Assembly (NCBI RefSeq): GCF_000194135.1 | Contig: NC_015318.1 | Span: 758,501-822,500 of the forward strand | Reading direction: 5' to 3' | Source of the DNA: Hippea maritima DSM 10411 | GTDB lineage: Bacteria > Campylobacterota_A > Desulfurellia > Desulfurellales > Hippeaceae | Length of the DNA stretch: 64,000 nt | Part shown: in pieces, positions 53,905-63,203 of the stretch | Position numbering within the stretch: the stretch's first letter is position 1 | How the letters are laid out: every line of letters starts with the position of its first letter | Position numbers and translations under genes: made by a program | Notes under the pieces: generated by a model | What the model was told of the DNA's origin: nothing | Databases searched by the model: none | What the model saw: only the letters and a program-made list of their open reading frames with translations

Positions 53905-55458
53905 TTACGTTGAGTATTTGTATAGATCGCCAAAGCCAATCCCAAACATAGCAGCTCTTCTTCCAGCCTCTTTCCATGGGCTTCCGCCTGAGCATGTTTC
54001 AACAAACCTCTGATATTGATTCCTTAACTCTTGTTCTCTTAGGTATTCTTTGATTGCTGCAGCAGCCAATGCAGCTTCGGCTGATCCTTCCTTTGTGGGT
54101 TTCTCTGGCAACACCTCTTTATCAATGAAGTCTGTACTTATATCACCTTTTTTAAAACTTTCATTTCTTAATACTCTTTGATGGAATGGTATTGTTGTTT
54201 TAATACCTTTAACTACGAATTCGCCCAAAGCCCTTTGCATTCTATTTATAGCGCATTCCCTATCTACATCCCACACGATAAGCTTTGCAATGATTGGATC
54301 GTAATATAGTGGTACATTTCCTCTTGAATAAACACCGCTATCAACCCTAACGCCAGGACCTCCAGGTAGTCTGAGTCCTGTAATCTCACCCGGCGATGGC
54401 ATGAAGTTGTTATCTGGGTCTTCTGCATAGATTCTACATTCTATAGCATGACCTACCTGTTTAATATCTTCCTGTTTAAATGGAATAGGCTTGCCTTCTG
54501 CTATTTCAATCTGAAGCTTAATGAGATCTATTCCTGTAACCATCTCTGTAACTGGGTGCTCAACCTGAATTCTTGTGTTTACCTCTAAGAAGTAGAAGTT
54601 CATATCCTTATCAACTAGAAACTCAACTGTTCCTACACTGTCGTAATTTGCAGCTTTCACAGCTTTTATTGCTGCCTCACCCATTTTATGCCTTACTTCG
54701 TCGTTTATAGCCATAGACGGGGATTCCTCTATAACTTTTTGATGTCTTCTTTGGATAGAACATTCCCTTTCATAGAAGTGAACGGCGTTTCCATGCTTGT
54801 CTACAGCTATCTGAATCTCAACGTGTCTTGGTTTAACTATAGCTTTCTCTATATACATCCTATCATCACCAAAAGCACTTAAGGCCTCACCTTTGGCTAA
54901 ATCATAAACTTCTTTAAATTCCTCAGCTGAATTAATAAGCCTCATTCCCTTGCCGCCACCACCTGCGGAGGCTTTAAACATTATAGGGTAACCGACCTCT
55001 TCGGCTACTTTCAGCGCCTCTTCCAAGCTTTCTACAGGATCTTTTGTTCCAGGAACAACAGGAACACCAGCCTCTATCATTTTTTGGCGTGATCTTGTTT
55101 TATCACCGAGTATGTACATAGATTCCGTATTAGGTCCTATAAATGTTATGCCTGCAGCTTCACATGCCTTAACAAATTCGGAGTTTTCAGCCAAAAAACC
55201 ATACCCTGGATGCACAGCATCACACCCTGATTTGATGGCAACTTCCATTATTTTATCTATTCTTAAATAGGAGTCTGCAGGGGCTGGAGGTCCTATAAAA
55301 TAAGCCTCATCAGCATATCTAACATGTAACGCATCCCTATCTGCCTCAGAATAGACAGCAACTGTTTCTATTCCCATTTTCCTACAGGCGCGCATAACCC
55401 TAATGGCTATCTCACCCCTGTTGGCCACTAAAACCTTTTTAAAGTTTTTTACAGTCAT
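53905..55458 (-). CDS. Biotin carboxylase subunit
   Basis: A 517-residue ATP-grasp biotin carboxylase that carboxylates the biotin of the carrier protein with bicarbonate. KVLVANRGEIAIRVMRACRK starts the protein; the ATP loop FKASAGGGGKGMR, the ECSIQRRHQKVIEE motif, EFLVDKDMNFYFLEVNTRIQVEHPVTE and the RIYAEDP segment are all present. About 60 residues beyond the usual 450-residue AccC core (KEYLREQELRNQYQ … MFGIGFGDLYKYST) form a C-terminal extension. Order with the partner genes suggests propionyl- or acetyl-CoA carboxylase. Confidence 0.93.
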   Translation of the reverse strand: MTVKNFKKVLVANRGEIAIRVMRACRKMGIETVAVYSEADRDALHVRYADEAYFIGPPAPADSYLRIDKIMEVAIKSGCDAVHPGYGFLAENSEFVKACEAAGITFIGPNTESMYILGDKTRSRQKMIEAGVPVVPGTKDPVESLEEALKVAEEVGYPIMFKASAGGGGKGMRLINSAEEFKEVYDLAKGEALSAFGDDRMYIEKAIVKPRHVEIQIAVDKHGNAVHFYERECSIQRRHQKVIEESPSMAINDEVRHKMGEAAIKAVKAANYDSVGTVEFLVDKDMNFYFLEVNTRIQVEHPVTEMVTGIDLIKLQIEIAEGKPIPFKQEDIKQVGHAIECRIYAEDPDNNFMPSPGEITGLRLPGGPGVRVDSGVYSRGNVPLYYDPIIAKLIVWDVDRECAINRMQRALGEFVVKGIKTTIPFHQRVLRNESFKKGDISTDFIDKEVLPEKPTKEGSAEAALAAAAIKEYLREQELRNQYQRFVETCSGGSPWKEAGRRAAMFGIGFGDLYKYST

Positions 55459-55474
55459 TATTTGCCTCCCTTAT

Positions 55475-57019
55475 TTATAGAGGAATATTTCCATGTTTCT
55501 TCTGAGGATTGGATTCCCTCTTATTCTTTGTTAGTTCTAATGCCTGGATAAGTTTCAATCTTGTATCAGCAGGATCGATAATCTCGTCAATATAACCAAG
55601 ACCTGCAGCTACATAAGGATTGGCGAATTTATCTCTATACATTTTAACCAGTTCAGCCTTCTTGGCAACAGGATCTTCAGCCTCTGCCAAATCTTTTCTG
55701 TAAAGTATGTTAACAGCACCATCAGGACCCATAACAGCAATTTCTGCTATCGGGTATGCATAGTTTACATCAGCTCTAAAATGCTTTGATGCCATAACAT
55801 CATAGGCACCGCCGTATGCTTTTCTAACAATAAGTGTAATTTTTGGAACTGTGGCCTCAGCATAAGCATAAAGCAGCTTTGCTCCGTGAACGATAACGCC
55901 GTTATGCTCCTGAGCAACACCCGGCATATATCCCGGTTGGTCTTCAAGTGTAACTATTGGTATATTGAAAGCATCACAGAATCTTATGAATCTGGCAGCT
56001 TTTATTGCAGCCTTGTAATCTAAGGCACCGGCAAAGAACATAGGCTGATTAGCAACGATTCCAACGCTTCTTCCGCCAAGCCTTGCAAAGCCAATGATCA
56101 TGTTCTTTGCATAGTTTTCTTGAATCTCAAAGAAATACCCATCATCAACAATCTTTTTAATTAAATCTTTCATATTATAAGGCTTGTTCGGATCTGAAGG
56201 AACCAAGTCGTATATAGATTCATCCCTTCTATTTGCCGGATCATCTGTTGGCTTAAATGGAGGATCTTCCATATTATTCTGAGGTATAAACTGCAGCAAT
56301 TCCCTAACTAACATCAATGCATCTTCATCGTTTTCTGCTGCAAAATGGGCAACATTTGTTTTACTTGTATGAACATCAGCACCACCAAGATCTTCTTTTG
56401 TTATCTTCTCACCTGTAACTGCTTCAATTACATCAGGTCCTGTAATAAACATAAAGCTTGTATTTTTAACCATTATGGTAAAGTCTGTAACGGCTGGAGA
56501 ATAAACAGCTCCACCAGCAGTTGGACCCATTATTACCGAAATCTGAGGAATAACACCGGAGAAGAGAACGTTTCTTAAAAATATATCAGCATAACCGGCT
56601 AAAGATTCAACACCTTCCTGAATTCTTGCGCCGCCTGAATCGTTCAAACCAATGACAGGAGCTCCTGTTTTTGCAGCTAAATCCATAATCTTGCAAATCT
56701 TCTTCGCATGTGCGCCTGATAAAGAACCACCAAATACGGTAAAATCTTGACTGAATACATAAACAAGCCTTCCATCTATCGTTCCATATCCTGTAACTAC
56801 ACTATCGCCCAAGATTTTTTGCTTTTCCATACCAAAATCAGTACATCGATGGGTAACAAACTTATCAAACTCAACGAAGCTTCCCTCATCAAGCAGCAAC
56901 TTAATTCTTTCTCTAGCGGTTAATTTCCCTTGTGCATGTTGCTTTTCAATCCTTTTTTCACCACCGCCTAATTCTGCTTGAGCTTCTAACTTTTTGAGCT
57001 CTTCCAACTTATCGCGCAT
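55475..57019 (-). CDS. Acyl-CoA carboxylase carboxyltransferase (PccB-like)
   Basis: A 514-residue carboxyltransferase moving CO2 from biotin to an acyl-CoA, of the propionyl-CoA carboxylase beta / methylmalonyl-CoA decarboxylase alpha type. It has [23 protein letters not shown] (partial), [53 protein letters not shown] and [11 protein letters not shown], the standard oxyanion and acyl-CoA sites. With biotin carboxylase and carrier in one operon, it makes a complete enzyme; propionyl-CoA is the best guess, acetyl-CoA possible. Its 5' side has a near-consensus promoter and a GGAGG ribosome site. Confidence 0.92.
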   Translation of the reverse strand: MRDKLEELKKLEAQAELGGGEKRIEKQHAQGKLTARERIKLLLDEGSFVEFDKFVTHRCTDFGMEKQKILGDSVVTGYGTIDGRLVYVFSQDFTVFGGSLSGAHAKKICKIMDLAAKTGAPVIGLNDSGGARIQEGVESLAGYADIFLRNVLFSGVIPQISVIMGPTAGGAVYSPAVTDFTIMVKNTSFMFITGPDVIEAVTGEKITKEDLGGADVHTSKTNVAHFAAENDEDALMLVRELLQFIPQNNMEDPPFKPTDDPANRRDESIYDLVPSDPNKPYNMKDLIKKIVDDGYFFEIQENYAKNMIIGFARLGGRSVGIVANQPMFFAGALDYKAAIKAARFIRFCDAFNIPIVTLEDQPGYMPGVAQEHNGVIVHGAKLLYAYAEATVPKITLIVRKAYGGAYDVMASKHFRADVNYAYPIAEIAVMGPDGAVNILYRKDLAEAEDPVAKKAELVKMYRDKFANPYVAAGLGYIDEIIDPADTRLKLIQALELTKNKRESNPQKKHGNIPL

Positions 57020-57051
57020 TGTATAACCTCCTCTAACCTATTTTCAGCCAA

Positions 57052-57080
57052 ACTATACAAAAAATTAAATAAAATGTCAA
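57052..57080 (-). promoter_or_regulatory. Promoter of the acyl-CoA carboxylase operon
   Basis: Minus strand: perfect TTGACA (57080-57075), 17-base spacer, TATAGT (57057-57052). The predicted start near 57045 gives a short leader with a GAGGAGG ribosome site before ATG 57019. Confidence 0.75.
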
Positions 57081-57267
57081 TTATGTAGTTTTTATTAATT
57101 TTATAACAAAAATTTCTAAATATAGAAACAAATAAAGACAATTTTACTCAAAATTTAAATTAGCTTTAACTTAAACCTTTAGCTTTTTAACAATAGATGT
57201 TAAAATTTAAATTGATTATTTCATTGTTTAAAATATTGAAAATTTAACTTCATCAGTCCGAATTCTT

Positions 57268-57296
57268 TTGAAAAATTCTGCTATTTTTTTTATTAT
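57268..57296 (+). promoter_or_regulatory. Promoter of the phosphohexomutase-mqn operon
   Basis: TTGAAA (57268-57273), 17-base spacer, TATTAT (57291-57296). The start near 57303 leaves a leader holding the CGGAGG ribosome site before ATG 57326. Confidence 0.65.
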
Positions 57297-57325
57297 TTTG
57301 CGGATAGAACTAATCGGAGGTTGAA

Positions 57326-58720
57326 ATGCAGAGAGATGTTTTTAGAGAATATGATATAAGGGGTATCTGGGAAAGGGATATAGATAAAGAATTCTGCTTC
57401 CTTCTTGGTAGAGCTTTTGGTATTTATCTGAAGGAAAACTTGAAAAAACCAAGCGGCATTATAAGCATAGGTTACGATGCTAGGTTGTCTTCAAAGGATA
57501 TACTTAAATCTTTAAGTGATGGGTTGAGTTGTGAAAATATAGATATTATCAATATAGGTCTTGTGCCAACTCCCGTTCAATATTTTTCTTTGTTTAATTT
57601 GGATATTGATGGCGGTATTATGATAACAGCATCCCACAACCCTAAAGAATACAACGGTTTTAAACTGTCATTGAAAAAAGAGACGTTGTTTGGGGCTGAG
57701 ATTCAAAGAATAGCTGACATAATGGAGAAGTTGGGTTCTGCCTGTGATATAAGGGCAGGCAGGGTAAAGCAGGCTGATGTACTTTCGGAGTATAAGAAAT
57801 TTATGCTTGATCAATTTGGATATTTGAAGGATTACAATAGCAAACCAAAGATAGCCCTGGATGGTGGAAATGGAACAGCCGGATTTGTGGGCTATGATAT
57901 ATTTAAAGAGTTGGGATATGAGGTTGAAGGGTTGTTTATCGAACCGGATGGCAACTTTCCCAACCACCACCCAGACCCAACCGTTGAGAAGAATTTAACC
58001 GACTTGCGCAGGGTTATAAAAGAGAAAAATATAGATGTGGGCATAGGTTATGATGGCGATGGAGATAGGATTGGAGTTGTTTTGAAGGATGGTTCGATTT
58101 TATGGGGTGATCAGTTATTGCTTTTGTTTGCCCAGCATATAGCAAAAAAGAGGACAGATGTTAAGGTTGTGGCTGATGTTAAGTGTTCCGATGTGATTTT
58201 TCAAAAGATGAAGGAGTGTGGTGCAAAACCTATTATGTATAAAACAGGTCATTCCTTAATAAAGTCAAAAATGAAACAGGAAGGTGCAATCTTAGCTGGT
58301 GAGATGAGCGGCCATATATTCATAGGTGATAGGTATTTTGGGTATGATGATGCAATTTATGTGTCCTTAAGGCTTGTTGAGATCTTAACCACAGAAGGTA
58401 TTGATTTAGTTCAGTGGAAAGAGAGTCTTCCCAAAGTTTATAACACACCTGAGATAAGGATTGACTGCCCCGATGAGAAAAAAACACAAGTTATCACTAA
58501 AATAAAATCGTATTTGAACAGAAATAAAGATAAAATTGGAATTTTAGAGATAAACACGATAGATGGGGTTAGGTTCAAAACCGATTACGGCTGGGGGTTG
58601 GTTAGAGCCAGCAATACCCAACCAGCGTTGGTGATGAGGTTTGAAGCAAGTTCTGAGGAGAAGCTGAAAGAGTTAAAGGATAAAATCATTAACACTGTTA
58701 AGGGGTTTATAAATGAGTAA
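57326..58720 (+). CDS. Phosphomannomutase/phosphoglucomutase
   Basis: A 464-residue alpha-D-phosphohexomutase that moves phosphate between C6 and C1 of glucose or mannose. The start VFREYDIRGIWERD is the classical PMM/PGM entry, the phosphoserine is S103 in TASHNPKEYNG, the metal loop is GYDGDGDRIG near residue 240, the sugar loop is GEMSGHIF near 325, and the phosphate-contact loop RASNTQPALVMRFE closes the protein. It would feed cell-wall and lipopolysaccharide sugar nucleotide synthesis. mqnE overlaps its end by 8 bases. Confidence 0.93.
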   Translation: MQRDVFREYDIRGIWERDIDKEFCFLLGRAFGIYLKENLKKPSGIISIGYDARLSSKDILKSLSDGLSCENIDIINIGLVPTPVQYFSLFNLDIDGGIMITASHNPKEYNGFKLSLKKETLFGAEIQRIADIMEKLGSACDIRAGRVKQADVLSEYKKFMLDQFGYLKDYNSKPKIALDGGNGTAGFVGYDIFKELGYEVEGLFIEPDGNFPNHHPDPTVEKNLTDLRRVIKEKNIDVGIGYDGDGDRIGVVLKDGSILWGDQLLLLFAQHIAKKRTDVKVVADVKCSDVIFQKMKECGAKPIMYKTGHSLIKSKMKQEGAILAGEMSGHIFIGDRYFGYDDAIYVSLRLVEILTTEGIDLVQWKESLPKVYNTPEIRIDCPDEKKTQVITKIKSYLNRNKDKIGILEINTIDGVRFKTDYGWGLVRASNTQPALVMRFEASSEEKLKELKDKIINTVKGFINE

Positions 58721-59792
58721 TTTTGAGCAGATAGAAAAAAAGATTGAAGCTGGAGAACCTATAGATTTTGAAGATGCAAGGTTTATACTATCATCATACG
58801 ATTTGATAAGAATAGGCAAAATAGCACGCTCTATAAAACTGAAAAAAACCTCCAAAAAGGTCTACTTTGTATTTAATAAGCATATCAACTATACAAACCT
58901 ATGTATATCTAAATGCAAATTCTGTGCGTTTTATAGGCTCGGCGATGAAGAGGATGCCTATACAATGGAGATCGATGAGATAATCGACGAGATTGCAAAG
59001 ATGCCTGATGGTATAAAAGAGGTTCACATAGTAGGCGGATTGCATCCCTCAAAGCCGTTTTCCTATTACCTAAATATGGTTTCTGCAATAAAGAGGAATT
59101 TTCCTTCGGTTAATGTCAAGGCGTTTACGGCTGTTGAGATAGATTACTTCTCCAAGCTATCAGGTTTGGATTATGAAGGTGTTTTAAAGGAATTGAAAAA
59201 GGCAGGGCTTGATTCCATGCCTGGCGGAGGGGCTGAGGTTTTCTCAGAGAGGGTTAGAAAAAAGCTATATCCCAACAAGATCCCTTATGAAAAATGGGCT
59301 GAGGTACACGCAATAGCCCATAGATTAAATATTCCGACCAATGCAACACTGCTTTTTGGTCATATAGAAACGGATGATGAAATAATTGACCATCTATTTA
59401 AGCTTAGAAAACTACAACAGGAGCATCCGGGCTTTTTGTGTTTTATACCATTAAGTTTTCATCCGGCAAATACGCCGCTTGAGGGCAAGATCCAGAAGGT
59501 TGATGCAGTTAAAGAGTTAAAGGTTTTAGCTCTATCAAGAATAATCCTTGATAATTTTCCACACATAAAGGCTTACTGGGTAATGCTATCTCCCAAAATT
59601 GGTCAGATCGGCCTGCATTTCGGCGCAGATGATATAGATGGAACCATAGGCCAGGAAAGGGTGACCCATGCAGCAGGCGCAAAAAGCCCGTTAGGCCTTG
59701 CAAGGGATAATATGGTGGAGATGATAAAAAATGCCGGTTTTATTCCGGTTGAGCGCGACGCTTTATATAACGAGATTGAGGTGTATGACTAA
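58713..59792 (+). CDS. mqnE: Aminofutalosine synthase MqnE
   Basis: MqnE is the radical SAM enzyme that joins SAM to the enol-pyruvate of 3-[(1-carboxyvinyl)oxy]benzoate, giving aminofutalosine in the futalosine menaquinone pathway. The 359-residue protein has the cluster motif C64-x3-C68-x2-C71 (CISKCKFC), then GDEEDAYTM, EVHIVGGLHPSKPF, LDSMPGGGAEVFSERVR and LFGHIETDDEIIDHL. Its tandem partner is mqnC. These imply low-potential menaquinone respiration. Overlaps: 8 bases with the mutase, one base with mqnC. Confidence 0.92.
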   Translation: MSNFEQIEKKIEAGEPIDFEDARFILSSYDLIRIGKIARSIKLKKTSKKVYFVFNKHINYTNLCISKCKFCAFYRLGDEEDAYTMEIDEIIDEIAKMPDGIKEVHIVGGLHPSKPFSYYLNMVSAIKRNFPSVNVKAFTAVEIDYFSKLSGLDYEGVLKELKKAGLDSMPGGGAEVFSERVRKKLYPNKIPYEKWAEVHAIAHRLNIPTNATLLFGHIETDDEIIDHLFKLRKLQQEHPGFLCFIPLSFHPANTPLEGKIQKVDAVKELKVLALSRIILDNFPHIKAYWVMLSPKIGQIGLHFGADDIDGTIGQERVTHAAGAKSPLGLARDNMVEMIKNAGFIPVERDALYNEIEVYD

Positions 59793-60856
59793 TGGAAAAA
59801 ATTTATGAAAAAATAAGGAATTTTGAAAGAATAAATAAAGAGGAGGGCGTTAGGCTTTTAAAGGAGGGAGATTTTTTAATTTTAGGCGAACTTGCGAGTA
59901 CGATTAGATTTAAAAAGCACCCGGAAAACATAGTAACCTTTATACTTGATACGAATATAAACTATACCAACATCTGCTATGTTGGCTGCTCTTTCTGTGC
60001 TTTTTATAGAAAAAAGACCGATCCTGATGCATATACGCTCAGCATTGATGATCTGATTAAAAAGATAGAGGAAGCAGAGAGTAAGGGGATTGAGACGGCG
60101 TTGATTCAGGGTGGCTTAAACCCTGAGCTTCCATATTCGTATTACATAGAGATGGTTAAGGAGCTATCAAAAAGCAGGGTTCATGTGCATGCGTTTTCAC
60201 CGCCTGAGATAGACCTGATGTGCAAAATATCCAGAAAAAGTGTTGATGAGGTGTTTGAGGATTTGAAAAATGCCGGGCTAACTACGATGCCTGGTGGTGG
60301 GGCTGAGATACTTACAGAAAGGGTAAGAAACAGGATATCACCCAAGAAAATCAATACCAACAGGTGGCTTGAGATTATGGAAACGGCTCATAGGCATGGC
60401 ATAAAGACAACAGCTACAATGATGTTTGGTCATATAGAAACAGAAGAAGATATTATAGAACACTTGGACAGGATAAGGTCTGTTCAGGATAAAACCTCTG
60501 GATTCAGTGCATTTATAGCATGGGATTTCAAAAAGGAGAACAACGAGCTTGGAAAGATTATAAATAGAACGGTAAGCGGCATAGACTATTTAAAGATAGT
60601 CGCCATCTCAAGGATATATCTTGACAATTTTAACAACATACAGGCAAGTTGGGCTTCTCAAGGTAAGGATGTTGGCGAGGTGGCTTTACACTTTGGTGCA
60701 AACGATATGGGCAGTATGCTTGTTGAGGAGAATGTAATGAGGCAGGCTGGTTTTAGAGCGTTAGCAAGTGTTGAAGAGATTGCCGATATCATAAAAAAAG
60801 CAGGCTTTAAACCAGCCTTGAGGAGCACCGATTACCGGATAGTAAAATATTTGTAA
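59792..60856 (+). CDS. mqnC: Cyclic dehypoxanthine futalosine synthase MqnC
   Basis: MqnC is the second radical SAM enzyme of the futalosine pathway, cyclising dehypoxanthine futalosine. The 354-residue protein has C62-x3-C66-x2-C69 (CYVGCSFC), FILDTNINYTN before it, ALIQGGLNPELPYSYY (the MqnC-type version of the GGLHP motif), LTTMPGGGAEILTERVR and MMFGHIETEEDIIEHL. It is clearly a paralogue of the preceding mqnE; the QGGLNP motif and WDFKKENNELG segment separate them. MqnA, MqnB and MqnD are not in the window. Confidence 0.92.
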   Translation: MEKIYEKIRNFERINKEEGVRLLKEGDFLILGELASTIRFKKHPENIVTFILDTNINYTNICYVGCSFCAFYRKKTDPDAYTLSIDDLIKKIEEAESKGIETALIQGGLNPELPYSYYIEMVKELSKSRVHVHAFSPPEIDLMCKISRKSVDEVFEDLKNAGLTTMPGGGAEILTERVRNRISPKKINTNRWLEIMETAHRHGIKTTATMMFGHIETEEDIIEHLDRIRSVQDKTSGFSAFIAWDFKKENNELGKIINRTVSGIDYLKIVAISRIYLDNFNNIQASWASQGKDVGEVALHFGANDMGSMLVEENVMRQAGFRALASVEEIADIIKKAGFKPALRSTDYRIVKYL

Positions 60857-60878
60857 GGTTTTCAAATTAAATTTACGC

Positions 60879-60907
60879 TTGAAAATGCAACTGAAATGTG
60901 TTATTTA
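60879..60907 (+). promoter_or_regulatory. Promoter of the tRNA-Ser pair
   Basis: TTGAAA (60879-60884), 17-base spacer, TATTTA (60902-60907). The predicted start near 60914 leaves a 14-base leader before the first tRNA. Confidence 0.55.
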
Positions 60908-60927
60908 TTTAACCGCAAAAGAGAAGC

Positions 60928-61019
60928 GGAGGAGTGGCCGAGTCTGGCTTAAGGCGGCGGTCTTGAAAACCGCTGAGCTCGCAAGGGCTCCGTGGGTTCG
61001 AATCCTACCTCCTCCGCCA
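60928..61019 (+). tRNA. tRNA-Ser (anticodon UGA)
   Basis: A 92-base class II tRNA with a 7-bp acceptor stem (GGAGGAG/CTCCTCC), G discriminator, encoded CCA, D arm, anticodon loop CTTGAAA (anticodon TGA), a long variable arm (GAGCTCGCAAGGGCTC) and the T loop GTTCGAAT. All stems pair. It lies 13 bases before the second tRNA-Ser, so the two are probably co-transcribed. Confidence 0.95.
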
Positions 61020-61032
61020 TTTCCTGTTTTTT

Positions 61033-62561
<1,529 letters not shown>

Positions 62562-62590
62562 AGTTTTACCTTAAGAATAGATTTCGGAAA

Positions 62591-62605
62591 AGCCCGCTTT
62601 TGGCC
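62591..62605. repeat. 15-bp inverted repeat, copy 1
   Basis: AGCCCGCTTTTGGCC; its exact reverse complement is at 62866-62880. The pair brackets the right 62-bp repeat, the GC-rich stem and the 27-base element. Confidence 0.85.
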
Positions 62606-62622
62606 TGCGTGCTTCGCACGCA
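62606..62622. repeat. Short palindrome (7-bp stem, TTC loop) upstream of recombinase
   Basis: TGCGTGC/GCACGCA around TTC, 44 bases upstream of the recombinase start codon; may act as an RNA hairpin in its leader or as a recombinase or regulator site. Confidence 0.7.
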
Positions 62623-62635
62623 AAGGTAAAAAATA

Positions 62636-62697
62636 TTTGAAGGGAAAATCGGCTGGCGTGCCCTTTTAAATTCCCCCCAGAATACCAATTGGCGGAG
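62636..62697. repeat. 62-bp inverted repeat, right copy
   Basis: Perfect reverse complement of 61120-61181. Together the copies enclose the recombinase core as a 1578-base unit. The outer end carries the tRNA-like CTCCGCCA in inverted orientation, but the sequence beyond it is not a tRNA. Confidence 0.95.
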
Positions 62698-62744
62698 TCT
62701 GTTCGAAAAAATTCGAACCGATTTCGCCCAAAACCGATAAAACT

Positions 62745-62797
62745 CGCGGGGCGGGCGGCATTCCCCTTGAGACCTCGCCCTTTAAGCCCGCCCCGCG
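62745..62797. repeat. GC-rich 12-bp stem with 29-base loop
   Basis: CGCGGGGCGGGC (62745-62756) pairs perfectly with GCCCGCCCCGCG (62786-62797). It stands out sharply from the AT-rich surroundings. Possible roles: recombination hot spot, structured RNA, or barrier between divergent transcripts. Confidence 0.75.
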
Positions 62798-62838
62798 GAA
62801 GGCGACCTTTTCGGATTGAAAAACTGCCAAAGAACCTG

Positions 62839-62880
62839 AAAAAATATCGGCTCGAACTTTATTTTGGCCAAAAGCGGGCT
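62839..62880. repeat. 27-bp and 15-bp inverted elements, adjacent copies
   Basis: Positions 62839-62865 are the exact reverse complement of 61201-61227 (inside the recombinase gene), and 62866-62880 are the exact reverse complement of 62591-62605. Relative to the 62-bp repeat, the order of the 27-base element differs between the left and right sides, so this is not one simple inverted duplication. Confidence 0.85.
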
Positions 62881-62910
62881 TTTTCTCATCTTTGACTTGT
62901 AAAAATTTGC

Positions 62911-62946
62911 TTGCTTTCATTATATTTGTTAGTATAATAATGAAAG
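62911..62946 (+). promoter_or_regulatory. Promoter and operator-like palindrome of the XRE regulator
   Basis: TTGCTT (62911-62916), 16-base spacer, perfect TATAAT (62933-62938). A 10-bp inverted repeat, CTTTCATTAT (62914-62923) and ATAATGAAAG (62937-62946), covers the -35/-10 region with a 13-base spacer. This is where an autoregulating controller protein would bind. Confidence 0.65.
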
Positions 62947-62979
62947 AAGAAAATATCAACAATTTTATGGTGGCAAAAT

Positions 62980-63198
62980 ATGGAAAATAATCAAGGCAAT
63001 AAATTAGGGAAGAAGATCAAAAAATTAAGAACTGGTCTTGGGTTATCTCAAGACGAACTTGCCCGTAAAGCTGATGTGCCTTATACGACTTTAACAAAAA
63101 TCGAAACAGGCGTTATTAAAAAGCCCTCGGTGTATGTGGTAGCGAAAATTGCGAAGGCGTTAAATATAACAATCGAGGAATTAATAAATTCAAAATAA
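62980..63198 (+). CDS. XRE-family regulator, restriction controller (C-protein) type
   Basis: A 72-residue single-domain helix-turn-helix protein. The XRE pattern is complete: LGKKIKKLRTGLGLSQDELARKADVPYTTLTKIETG with the SQDELA recognition-helix start and ITIEELINSK at the end. Its size and position, five bases before a putative restriction enzyme gene, match controller proteins that time restriction gene expression after entry into a new host. The ATG follows a GGTGG ribosome site by seven bases, and the upstream palindrome suggests autoregulation. Confidence 0.88.
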   Translation: MENNQGNKLGKKIKKLRTGLGLSQDELARKADVPYTTLTKIETGVIKKPSVYVVAKIAKALNITIEELINSK

Positions 63199-63203
63199 GC
63201 AAT

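Larger units (their letters stand above)
57020..57325. other. Divergent AT-rich control region, no gene seen
   Basis: This 306-base stretch between the carboxylase operon and the phosphohexomutase gene carries both promoters (listed separately) and is very AT-rich. Two copies of the palindrome AATTTAAATT, at 57152-57161 and 57204-57213 (each within a 12-base AAAATTTAAATT), lie 52 bases apart, close to five helical turns. No coding potential, tRNA or riboswitch-like structure was recognised. Confidence 0.6.
62562..62979. other. Non-coding repeat-rich block between recombinase and regulator
   Basis: About 418 bases without a convincing gene. It holds the right 62-bp repeat copy, a 15-base element (62591-62605) repeated inverted at 62866-62880, a 27-base element (62839-62865) repeated inverted at 61201-61227, palindromes at 62606-62622 and 62701-62718, a 12-bp GC-rich stem at 62745-62797, and the promoter/operator of the regulator. 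A 98-residue minus-strand frame (62666-62962) crosses most of it but is probably not a gene. Confidence 0.7.

Noticed and set aside
62672-62740. Second tRNA-like end (GGTTCGAAT … CTCCGCCA) on the minus strand at the right repeat
   Set aside because: The T-stem does not pair, and no anticodon arm or acceptor 5' half is present, so it is at most a remnant or an attachment site, not a tRNA gene.
62666-62962. 98-residue minus-strand open frame upstream of the recombinase
   Set aside because: It consists of the inverted-repeat and GC-stem sequences, ends inside the 62-bp repeat, overlaps the regulator's promoter and shows no domain; more likely a by-product of the repeats.
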